A program made the translations under genes and the position numbers. Positions 1 to 8,415 of a stretch of 64,000 nucleotides of DNA are shown here, piece after piece. The notes under the pieces were generated by a model, which made no database searches, was not told where the DNA came from, and saw only the letters and a program-made list of their open reading frames with translations. Positions within the stretch are counted from its first letter, which is position 1. The number at the start of each line of letters is the position of its first letter. This stretch comes from Halomonas sp. LR3S48 (GTDB lineage Bacteria > Pseudomonadota > Gammaproteobacteria > Pseudomonadales > Halomonadaceae): contig NZ_CP107009.1 in assembly GCF_025725665.1 (NCBI RefSeq), positions 2,232,001 through 2,296,000 of the forward strand. The letters run 5' to 3'.

Positions 1-1016
<1,016 letters not shown>

Positions 1017-1097
1017 CGCCTTGTCTCTTGTTGACGTTGTGATAGCTGACCGGTCGCCACGCAACGAATGGTCGGCGCTCGACCGGATCACTGCGAG

Positions 1098-1113
1098 TTG
1101 ACCAAATGGTCAG
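1098..1113. promoter_or_regulatory. RutR-type operator between xdhA and the TetR gene
   Basis: TTGACCAAATGGTCAG is an almost perfect inverted repeat with half sites TTGACCA and TGGTCA. It matches, from memory, the E. coli RutR consensus TTGACCA-N2-TGGTCAA except for the last base. It lies 82 bp upstream of xdhA and 185 bp upstream of the divergent RutR-like gene, so it could serve either promoter. Confidence 0.7.
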
Positions 1114-1297
1114 GATGATCTCAGCATGGGCCAGAATGTCGCACTTTGCAAGTGCCATATGGCGATAAGGGTAGGTGGCAATGGTCATGTCGGCCGCACG
1201 CCACTTGAGGCGCCGCCGATGGTCTCATTTGCAGGAACCGCTGCGGTGGGGCACTCTCTTGGCTTCCCACCACCATTCACAGGGCAGGGGCCTGTCG

Positions 1298-1972
1298 ATG
1301 ACCGACATGACCGAAACCGAGACCTTGCCGCCAGCGCGGCAGGGGGGCGAGAGCAATGGCGCCACTCGCGAGCGCAACGAGCGCGAGATTCTCGAAGCCG
1401 CCGAGCGGGTCTTCGCCCAGTACGGCTATCGCGGCGCCAGCGTTCAGGCCATTGCCGAGGAGGCGGGGCTGCCCAAGTCCAACGTGCTCTACTACATGGG
1501 TAACAAGCGTGGCCTCTACGTGCGCCTGCTCGAGCGCATGATGGCGCGCTGGAATGCCCTGCTCGACGACATCAGCGTGGAGGACGACCCGGCCGAAGTG
1601 CTCGAGGCGTTCATCCGCAGCAAGATGCAGCTTTCCCGCCGCCACCCCGAGGGCTCGCGACTGTTCGCGGCCGAGATCCTCGGCGGAGCGCCATTCCTGC
1701 AGGAGTACCTGCGCGGCGAGCTGCGCGAATGGGTGCAGACCCGGGCCAAGGTCTTCGAGCGGTGGGCGGAGCGCGGACTGATGGATCCGGTCGACCCGGT
1801 ATGGCTGATCTTTTTGATCTGGTCGGCCACCCAGCACTACGCCGACTTCGAGGCCCAGGTACTGGGTATTACCGGCAAGGATGAGATATCCGATGCCGAC
1901 GTGGAACGGATCACCCAGTTCCTGACCCAGGTGATCCTGAAGGGTTGCGGCGTACAGTCACGGAAGGACTAG
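1298..1972 (+). CDS. rutR: TetR-family regulator, RutR-like
   Basis: A 224-residue one-component repressor. The N-terminal TetR helix-turn-helix spans roughly residues 25-70 (ILEAAERVFAQYGYRG, then LPKSNVLYYMGNKRGLY). The C-terminal half carries features I recall from E. coli RutR: SRLFAAEILGGAP, and DPVWLIFLIWSATQHYADF. RutR senses uracil/thymine and controls pyrimidine and purine degradation. An adjacent RutR box and a divergent xanthine dehydrogenase gene fit that role. ATG 1298 was chosen because TetR proteins have a short N-terminal arm; longer in-frame starts upstream would add an unrelated basic extension. The ligand is inferred, not shown. Confidence 0.85.
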   Translation: MTDMTETETLPPARQGGESNGATRERNEREILEAAERVFAQYGYRGASVQAIAEEAGLPKSNVLYYMGNKRGLYVRLLERMMARWNALLDDISVEDDPAEVLEAFIRSKMQLSRRHPEGSRLFAAEILGGAPFLQEYLRGELREWVQTRAKVFERWAERGLMDPVDPVWLIFLIWSATQHYADFEAQVLGITGKDEISDADVERITQFLTQVILKGCGVQSRKD

Positions 1973-2046
1973 AACCGTGGCTTGCAGCAGCAACTGCACG
2001 GCGGCCGCCTTGGCCTTGCCCGTTATGTTCGTATGATGACCTTCCC

Positions 2047-4524
2047 ATGAAGATGGCCGAGCTGCCGATCGAAGCGCGCCTGGACGCGTTGCGCTGCGCC
2101 CTGGCGCGGCATGCGCGCGTTCTGCTGGTGGCCGCACCGGGGGCGGGCAAGACCACTCGAGTGCCGCTGGCGCTTCTCGGCGAGACCTGGTGTTCAGGAC
2201 CGAGCGGGAGCGGCAAGCTATTGCTGCTCGAGCCGCGGCGTGTGGCTGCGCGATTGGCGGCCGGCCACATGGCGCAACTACTGGGCGAAGCAGTGGGGGA
2301 AACGGTCGGCTACCGCATGCGGGGCGAGAGCCGGACAGGGCCGACCACGCGCATCGAGGTCATTACCCAGGGCGTGCTGACGCGCATGCTGCAGGACGAT
2401 CCGCTGCTCGACGGGGTGACCGGCATCGTCTTCGACGAATTCCACGAGCGCAGCCTGGAGGCCGACCTGGGCCTGGCGCTGGCGCTCGACGCCCAGTCGG
2501 TACGCGATGACCTGCGCCTGCTGGTGATGTCGGCGACACTCGACGTCGAGGCCCTGCTTGGCGTGCTGGGCGAGGATGCGCCGTTGGTCGACTGCGAGGG
2601 ACGTCAATTCCCGGTCGACACCCGTTACCGCCCGCTCGGCTCTTCCCTCAATTCACGCGAGGACACGGCTCGCCAGCAAGCCGCGGCGGTGGGCGAGGCG
2701 CTTGCCCATGCCGAGAGTGATGCCTTGGTGTTCCTGCCCGGTGTGGCCGAGATTCGCCGCCTGGCCCGGGAGCTTGGTCAACGAATGCCAGAGCTGGCGA
2801 TTCGCGAGCTTCACGGCCGCTTGCCTCTGGAAGAGCAGCGTCGCGCACTGCGTCCCGAGCCGGATGGCCGGCGGCGGGTGGTACTGGCTACCGCCATTGC
2901 CGAATCGAGCGTCACCGTCGATGGCGTTCGTATCGTGATCGATGCCGGCCAGGAGCGCGTGCCGGTGTTTCAGCCTCGCAGCGGTCTCACGCGTCTTGAG
3001 ACCCGCCGCGTCAATCGTGCCAGCGCCGATCAGCGTCGCGGCCGCGCCGGGCGCCAGGGCCCGGGGCTGTGCCTGCGGCTGTGGGCCGAGGAGCAGCCGC
3101 TCGTGCCTCATGGCGAACCCGAGATCCGCCAGGCCGACCTGGCGCCGCTGGCTTTCGAGCTGGCCCGCTGGGGCATCGTCGACCCGGCTGATCTGTCCTG
3201 GGTCACGCCACCGCCAACCGCCGCGCTGGCGGCGGGGCGGGAGCTGCTGCAGCGGCTCGGCGTGCTGGACGAGGCCTTCCTGCTCACTGCGCTGGGACGT
3301 GCGTGCGTTCGCTGGCCCACCCATCCGCGGCTGGCAGTGATGCTGGAGCGGGCCGGCGGACTCGACGCGCGGCCCTTGGCCTGTGCACTGGTCGCGGCGC
3401 TGGAGACCCGGGACCTGGACGACGAGCAGGATCTCGAGCGTGGGCTGGAAGCGCGTCTGGCGAACCCGCGTGCTCATCCGCAGTGGCAGCGTGAGGCCCA
3501 GCGCCTGGCCCGCCTCGCCGGCGTACGCCTCGATGTGGGTAGTCTGGCCCCGCTGGGTGAATTGCTGGCATTGGCTTACCCCGAGCGCGTGGCGCAGCGA
3601 ACTGCTCATCAGTTCGGGCCGGGGCGCTTCCGTCTGGCGTCCGGCGGCCTCGCCACCTTGCCTGAGCGACATCCGCTGGCCCATGCCGAGCTGCTGGTGG
3701 CCGCCGACCTCGACGGTCAGGTCAGCGGTGCGCGAATCTTTCGCGGCGTGGCCATCGAGCGGGAGCGGCTCGAGGCGCTGTTCCCCGAAACGCGTGAATG
3801 GCAGGCCAGCCTGGAGTGGTCGGACGAGCAGGGGCGCCTGGTCGGCGAGCAGGTTCGCGGCCTGGGGGCTGTGGTGCTCGAACGCAAGCCTTTGCAGACG
3901 CTGCCGCCCGAAGCGGTACGGCGGGCGCTGCTGGATGCACTTCGCCGTCGCGGCGAGCTGCCCTTCGGCGACAACGACGAGCAACTGCGTGGGCGTTTGG
4001 CGCTGCTGCGTCGAGAACTGGGCGACACCTGGCCCGATTGGTCAGTGCCGGTGCTGCTGGATACGCTCGAGACATGGCTGGGGCCGCACCTCGACGGTAT
4101 AAGAAGCCTCGACGCGGTGGCGCGACTACCATTGGGGCGCCTGCTGATCGACAGCCTCGAGTGGCCGCTGCGCGCTCGGCTCGACGAATTGGCGCCGGAG
4201 CGGCTCGCGGTGCCCAGCGGCTCGCAGATCAGGCTCGACTACACGCCGTGCCTGGACGGAAGGGCACCGGTACTGGCAGTGAAGCTGCAAGAAACCTTCG
4301 GTTGGCGCGACTCGCCGCGTATTGCCGAAGGGCGGGTCGCGGTTCTGTTGCATCTGCTCTCGCCGGCGAGGCGGCCGCTGCAGGTCACCGCGGACCTGGC
4401 GAGCTTCTGGGCCAACGGCTACCCCGAAGTGCGTCGCGAGATGCGCGGTCGCTATCCCAAGCACCCCTGGCCGGAGGATCCTCTAGCCGCCGAAGCCACG
4501 GCGCGGACCAAGCGCCGGGGGTAG
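2047..4524 (+). CDS. hrpB: ATP-dependent RNA helicase HrpB
   Basis: An 825-residue DEAH-box superfamily 2 helicase of the HrpB family. Motif I (GAGKTTR) is at about residues 32-38 and motif II reads DEFHER at about 130-135, the DEFH variant rather than DEAH. Motif III (SATLD) is near 162. Motif VI is QRRGRAGRQGPGLCLRLW. Winged-helix/ratchet regions and a full HrpB C-terminal domain follow, so length is typical (about 820). A short insert (CSGPSGSGKLL, residues 49-60) between motifs I and Ia resembles a second P-loop by chance. ATG 2047 starts just before the conserved N-terminus. The cellular role of HrpB is poorly defined; RNA remodelling is the family expectation. No operon partner is apparent. 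Confidence 0.95.
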   Translation: MKMAELPIEARLDALRCALARHARVLLVAAPGAGKTTRVPLALLGETWCSGPSGSGKLLLLEPRRVAARLAAGHMAQLLGEAVGETVGYRMRGESRTGPTTRIEVITQGVLTRMLQDDPLLDGVTGIVFDEFHERSLEADLGLALALDAQSVRDDLRLLVMSATLDVEALLGVLGEDAPLVDCEGRQFPVDTRYRPLGSSLNSREDTARQQAAAVGEALAHAESDALVFLPGVAEIRRLARELGQRMPELAIRELHGRLPLEEQRRALRPEPDGRRRVVLATAIAESSVTVDGVRIVIDAGQERVPVFQPRSGLTRLETRRVNRASADQRRGRAGRQGPGLCLRLWAEEQPLVPHGEPEIRQADLAPLAFELARWGIVDPADLSWVTPPPTAALAAGRELLQRLGVLDEAFLLTALGRACVRWPTHPRLAVMLERAGGLDARPLACALVAALETRDLDDEQDLERGLEARLANPRAHPQWQREAQRLARLAGVRLDVGSLAPLGELLALAYPERVAQRTAHQFGPGRFRLASGGLATLPERHPLAHAELLVAADLDGQVSGARIFRGVAIERERLEALFPETREWQASLEWSDEQGRLVGEQVRGLGAVVLERKPLQTLPPEAVRRALLDALRRRGELPFGDNDEQLRGRLALLRRELGDTWPDWSVPVLLDTLETWLGPHLDGIRSLDAVARLPLGRLLIDSLEWPLRARLDELAPERLAVPSGSQIRLDYTPCLDGRAPVLAVKLQETFGWRDSPRIAEGRVAVLLHLLSPARRPLQVTADLASFWANGYPEVRREMRGRYPKHPWPEDPLAAEATARTKRRG

Positions 4525-4742
4525 CCTTCGCTCGATGCTACGATCAGGCTTGGCCAGGTTGTCGCTTCACCTTTCATTCAGCAAGAGGGGCGGTGCACTG
4601 GGGACGGCCAGCGACCTTCCGGGGCAACCGTTCGCCGAGCCAATCTGCCGTTCACCGAGTTCTCGTGGCAGCCGTCGCGATGACGCCATATGGTGCAGGC
4701 AACGGCGCCAGTGGCGCGCCAGTGCATGAGCGAGGCGAGACA

Positions 4743-5423
4743 ATGCTGTCGGCGATTCGGGATGTCCTGTTGCCACTGACCTTGCCGCGGGGCGATAGCG
4801 TGGCACTCTATGATCGGCTGGCGCCACGGTACGACCGCATGCATCGCCGCTGGCTGGAGCGGGCAGGTGCCGAATCGCTCGCGGCGCTCCAGGGTTGTCT
4901 CGCTGCCGAGCTCGAGCCCGGTCGCCGGGTGCTCGATGCCGGTTGCGGCCCCGGGACGCTTGCGCACTGGGTCATGGGAGCGGAGCCCAGGGCAGACTTG
5001 ACCCTGGTCGACCTGGCGCCCGCTATGCTGGAAAGGGCGAGCAGCGTGCCGGGCCGACATGTTCACGCGGACCTGCTGGCCTTGCCCTTCAGCGAGGCGG
5101 AGTTCGACATCGTGATCTGTGCTTGGGCCCTGGAAACCACCGCAGAACCGGACCGGGCCGTCACTGAGCTCATTCGCGTCCTGGCGCCGGGTGGCCTGTT
5201 GTGCCTCTGCTTTTGTACCCAACCGGTGGCAGTGGGTGAACGGCTCCGTTCCCTGCCGCTCCGGCTGTCGGTCAGGTACGGCTTCGGGGGCCTGTTCCTG
5301 CAGGGCAACTTCCCGCAGTGGCTGCCTCACCGACAGCCGCGCCGGCTGGTATCGCGGCGGCAGCTTGCCTCTTTCGCCTGCTGGCGGAAACCCACGGGGT
5401 CGCCGGCTGGGGAGGCACCATGA
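4743..5423 (+). CDS. Class I SAM-dependent methyltransferase
   Basis: A 226-residue Rossmann-fold methyltransferase (Methyltransf_11/UbiE type). SAM motif I is VLDAGCGPGTLAHW at about residues 63-76, followed by an acidic strand end (LTLVDLAP). Motif II is ALPFSEAEFDIVICAWALE, and a post-motif strand follows (VLAPGGLLCLCF). The N-terminal YDRLAPRYDRMHRRW is typical of small-molecule methyltransferases. ATG 4743 is preceded by GAGGCGAG. Its TGA overlaps the ATG of the next gene (ATGA at 5420-5423), so it heads an operon with the LytS/LytR-type two-component system. The substrate is unknown. Confidence 0.85.
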   Translation: MLSAIRDVLLPLTLPRGDSVALYDRLAPRYDRMHRRWLERAGAESLAALQGCLAAELEPGRRVLDAGCGPGTLAHWVMGAEPRADLTLVDLAPAMLERASSVPGRHVHADLLALPFSEAEFDIVICAWALETTAEPDRAVTELIRVLAPGGLLCLCFCTQPVAVGERLRSLPLRLSVRYGFGGLFLQGNFPQWLPHRQPRRLVSRRQLASFACWRKPTGSPAGEAP

Positions 5424-6472
5424 GAGCGAAACTCGACGCTTGGCGCCGTTCGCCCATTCTCCTTGCCCTCGTCATCCTGGCGGGGACTGCTCTGCTGGTT
5501 CCCGTCTACCTTGGGCAGGGGCTGCCCTGGGGCCATGCGATCGCGGCCGCCCTGATGGTGGCCGTGCCCGGCGTCTTGCTCGGCGGCTGTGCCTGGCGCT
5601 TCGCTCGGCGGCCACGTAAAGGTCTCGGTCGGAGGCGAGCGCTGGTCGTCCATGGCCTGGCAGCGATGGGCTTCGCCGTCGCGTGGATGGCTTCCATCTA
5701 CCTGCTGGCGCTGCCGGTCCACCGGGAAGCCGCGCAGGCCTTTTTGTATAACGGCGCCCCCTGGCAGCTAGTGGGCGGTTTGATCCTCTATGCGGCGATT
5801 GCGGCCAATGCACAATGGCTGCGGACGCGAGAGCAATTGACCGAGCAGGCCCTCGTCGCCACGCGCGCCGAACTCCAGGCCCTGCGCGCGCAGCTCGATC
5901 CCCATTTCCTGTTCAATACCCTGCACTCCTTGACTCAACTGGCGCGGGACGACAGTGCGGCAACCGAACAGGCGCTCGAGCGTTTCGGTGATCTCATGCG
6001 CTATGTACTGCATAGCGGCCGCAACGAGACGCCAGAGGTGGCCCTGGAAGACGAGCTCGCTTTCATCCGTCATTACCTGGCCCTGGAGCAGCTGCGACTG
6101 GGGGAGCGGCTGGGCGTCGAAGAAGCGCTGGAAACGGAGGCTCTCGAGCTTGCCGTACCGTCGCTACTGCTGCAGCCGCTGGTCGAGAATGCCGTGCGCC
6201 ACGGTATCGCGCCAAGACTCGAAGGCGGTACGCTTCGCCTGTTCGCCGCCGTGGAGGAGGATTCCCTTGTTGTCGAGGTGGTGGACGATGGCCAGGGCGC
6301 CGATCCCGAAGGATGCTGGCTTGGCAGGGGGCTCGGCCTCTCGACCGTACGTCGCCAACTCGAACTGCACTACCCGGGCAGCAGCCGGATGGAGGTCACG
6401 ACCGCGCCAGGGCGTGGCTTCGCGGTCCGCCTCGTGCTGCCGGGGCATCTGCCACAGGAGAGGGTGTCATGA
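5420..6472 (+). CDS. Sensor histidine kinase, LytS/AlgZ (His_kinase) family
   Basis: A 350-residue membrane kinase. Four hydrophobic segments lie at roughly residues 12-31, 38-57, 76-97 and 115-132, with no obvious periplasmic domain. A short coiled stretch follows, and then the His_kinase signature QLDPHFLFNTLHSL with the phospho-acceptor His162. The ATPase domain has an N-box (QPLVENAVRHGI) and glycine-rich loops (DDGQGAD, GRGLGLSTV). This architecture matches AlgZ/FimS and YpdA-type kinases that pair with LytTR regulators. The start is fixed by the ATGA overlap with the methyltransferase gene and a GGAGG immediately upstream. The signal is unknown. Confidence 0.9.
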   Translation: MRAKLDAWRRSPILLALVILAGTALLVPVYLGQGLPWGHAIAAALMVAVPGVLLGGCAWRFARRPRKGLGRRRALVVHGLAAMGFAVAWMASIYLLALPVHREAAQAFLYNGAPWQLVGGLILYAAIAANAQWLRTREQLTEQALVATRAELQALRAQLDPHFLFNTLHSLTQLARDDSAATEQALERFGDLMRYVLHSGRNETPEVALEDELAFIRHYLALEQLRLGERLGVEEALETEALELAVPSLLLQPLVENAVRHGIAPRLEGGTLRLFAAVEEDSLVVEVVDDGQGADPEGCWLGRGLGLSTVRRQLELHYPGSSRMEVTTAPGRGFAVRLVLPGHLPQERVS

Positions 6473-7227
6473 GCCTGTCGGTGTTGGTGGTGGATGACGA
6501 GCCGTTGGCGCGTCGGCGGCTTCGCGCTTTGCTCGCCGAGGTGGCGTGGGTCGATTTGGTGGGCGAGGCCGGCGACGGTGCCACGGCCCTGGACGAGATC
6601 CGGCGCCGGCAGCCCGATGTCGTGTTCCTGGACATTCGTATGCCGGGGCTCTCCGGTCTGGAGGTCATCGAGCGACTGCACGCCTTCGAGCAGGTGCCGG
6701 CGGTGGTCTTCACAACGGCATTCGATGAGTACGCGGTGACCGCCTTCGAGCTGGAAGCGGTCGACTACCTGCTGAAACCCTTCGGCACGCAGCGGTTCCG
6801 AACGGCCATCGAGCGAGCCCGCATGACCGTCGAGAGTCGGGCGGCCGTCGCGATGCTGGATCGAGCGCGTAGCGTGCTCGGCGAACAAGGCGTGCCGGCA
6901 CCCCTGGCCCGCATTCTAGTGCGCGATCGGGGGGTGGTGGTACCGATCGCGCCGCACGAGATCGTGCGTATCGAGGCCCAGGACGACTATGCCATGGTAC
7001 ATGCGCGCGGTCGTGGCTATCTGATCAGCGTGCGGCTCGGTGAACTGGCGGACCGTTTGCCACGCCCTCCCTTCCTTCGTGTGCACCGCTCCCACATCGT
7101 CAATCTGGATCACGTCGAGTGCATGGAGCCGCAGGAGGACGGCCGTTACCTGGTCAAGCTGAAGGACGGTAGCCGCGTTCAGGCCAGCCGTGCCCGCTCG
7201 CAGGTGATTCGTCGACAGTCCCGCTGA
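6469..7227 (+). CDS. LytTR-family response regulator (AlgR/LytR type)
   Basis: A 252-residue response regulator. The receiver domain (1-120) has the acidic pocket DDE at 9-11, phospho-acceptor Asp55 in VVFLDIRMPG, a conserved Thr (VFTTAFDEYAV) and the KPF lysine. The C-terminal LytTR DNA-binding domain (about 150-250) contains EIVRIEAQDDYAMVHARG and FLRVHRSHIVNLDHV. ATG 6469 overlaps the kinase stop (ATGA), so the pair is translationally coupled and almost certainly cognate. LytTR domains bind paired direct repeats. I cannot name the target promoters. Confidence 0.93.
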   Translation: MSLSVLVVDDEPLARRRLRALLAEVAWVDLVGEAGDGATALDEIRRRQPDVVFLDIRMPGLSGLEVIERLHAFEQVPAVVFTTAFDEYAVTAFELEAVDYLLKPFGTQRFRTAIERARMTVESRAAVAMLDRARSVLGEQGVPAPLARILVRDRGVVVPIAPHEIVRIEAQDDYAMVHARGRGYLISVRLGELADRLPRPPFLRVHRSHIVNLDHVECMEPQEDGRYLVKLKDGSRVQASRARSQVIRRQSR

Positions 7228-7278
7228 CGGTGAGGTGTGGGTTGCCCAGGCCTACAGCCAACGAGAGGAGCGTGCTGC

Positions 7279-8415
7279 ATGCCGGTTGTTCACCCCTGCC
7301 ATCGGGTCGTGATCGTCGGAGCCGGTCTTTCCGGGCTTGCCTTGGCTTATCGGCTGGAGCGTCTTGGCGTCCGCTCCAAGATCCTCGACGCGGCGCCACG
7401 GATCGCGGAGACCTGGCGGCGACGACACCCCCAGCTTCGTCTCAATACGCACCGGCACTTCTCGCAGCTGCCGGGGCGGTCGCTTCCCCGCAGCGCAGGA
7501 GTGTTTGCCGGCCGCGATAGCGTGATCCGCTATCTGGAAGCCTATGCGCAAGCTCTCGGCTCGCCCATCGAATTCGGTGTATCGGTATCGCGTATCGAAC
7601 CTTGCGATGACGGCTGGTACCTCGAGACGAGTGCCGGACAGATCGTGACATCTCAAGTCGTGGTCGCCACCGGACGGGAACGCGTCCCTGTCATTCCCGA
7701 CTGGCCTGGGCGCGAGGGGTTCCGCGGGAGGGTGCGGCACGCCGCCGACTTCGGCTCCCTCGACGACTACCGCGATCGTCGCGTGCTCGTCGTCGGTGCA
7801 GGCAACTCTGGCGTGGACGTACTGAATCATCTCGTGCACCAGTACACTCGCCGTCTGTGGGTCTCCGTTCGCAGCGGCACCGCCATCCTGCCCAAGCGAT
7901 TGCTAGGTGTTCCCGTGCAGCGACTGTCCGGTGTGATCAGCCGCCTGCCAACGGTCGTCACCGACCGCCTGCTCGCCATGACCGAGCGCCTCGCCTTCGG
8001 CGATCTGCGGCGTGTGGGTCTGCCCCGTCATTCGCTTGGCGCGGCCACTCGCTTGGCACGAGACGGTGTGGCGCCCGCCATCGACGATGGCTTCGTCCGT
8101 GCACTCGAGCGTGGCATTGTCACCGTGGTCCCCAAGGTCGTCGAGTTCGAGCACCAGAAGGTGGTGCTCGACGACGGACAGCGGCTGCGGCCCGATATCG
8201 TCATCTGTGCCACGGGGTACCGGCCGGGGCTGGAGGACATGGTGGGACATCTGAAGGTGCTCGATGATCGGGGTGTCCCCCGGTGCCAGGGCGCCGAGCC
8301 GCTCCCAGGGCTCCCGGGGCTCTGGTTCCTCGGCATGCGCCCGCGCCTGTTCGGCCAGTTTCATGCCGCCCGTCGTGACAGTCGTGCGCTCGCACGATGT
8401 ATCTCGCGCCCCTGA
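7279..8415 (+). CDS. Flavin-containing monooxygenase-like oxidoreductase (CzcO/YUCCA type)
   Basis: A 378-residue FAD/NADPH enzyme. The FAD dinucleotide fold opens the protein (VVIVGAGLSGLALAYRLE). The FMO fingerprint FxGxxxHxxxF appears as FRGRVRHAADF, directly before the NADPH fold (VLVVGAGNSGVDVLNHL). A late ATGYRPG matches the ATGY motif of the family. Such enzymes oxygenate soft nucleophiles (N or S). Close relatives are often annotated as potassium-transport flavoproteins (CzcO) without proof. ATG 7279 was chosen for the GAGAGGAG upstream. It follows the LytTR gene by 51 bp on the same strand. It is convergent and stop-to-stop with the P-type ATPase gene at 8416. Confidence 0.83.
   Translation: MPVVHPCHRVVIVGAGLSGLALAYRLERLGVRSKILDAAPRIAETWRRRHPQLRLNTHRHFSQLPGRSLPRSAGVFAGRDSVIRYLEAYAQALGSPIEFGVSVSRIEPCDDGWYLETSAGQIVTSQVVVATGRERVPVIPDWPGREGFRGRVRHAADFGSLDDYRDRRVLVVGAGNSGVDVLNHLVHQYTRRLWVSVRSGTAILPKRLLGVPVQRLSGVISRLPTVVTDRLLAMTERLAFGDLRRVGLPRHSLGAATRLARDGVAPAIDDGFVRALERGIVTVVPKVVEFEHQKVVLDDGQRLRPDIVICATGYRPGLEDMVGHLKVLDDRGVPRCQGAEPLPGLPGLWFLGMRPRLFGQFHAARRDSRALARCISRP

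Noticed and set aside
3798..4742. Possible N-terminal extension of the methyltransferase through the end of hrpB
   Set aside because: The extension is out-of-frame translation of hrpB; the methyltransferase has its own ribosome-binding site and a normal length from 4743.
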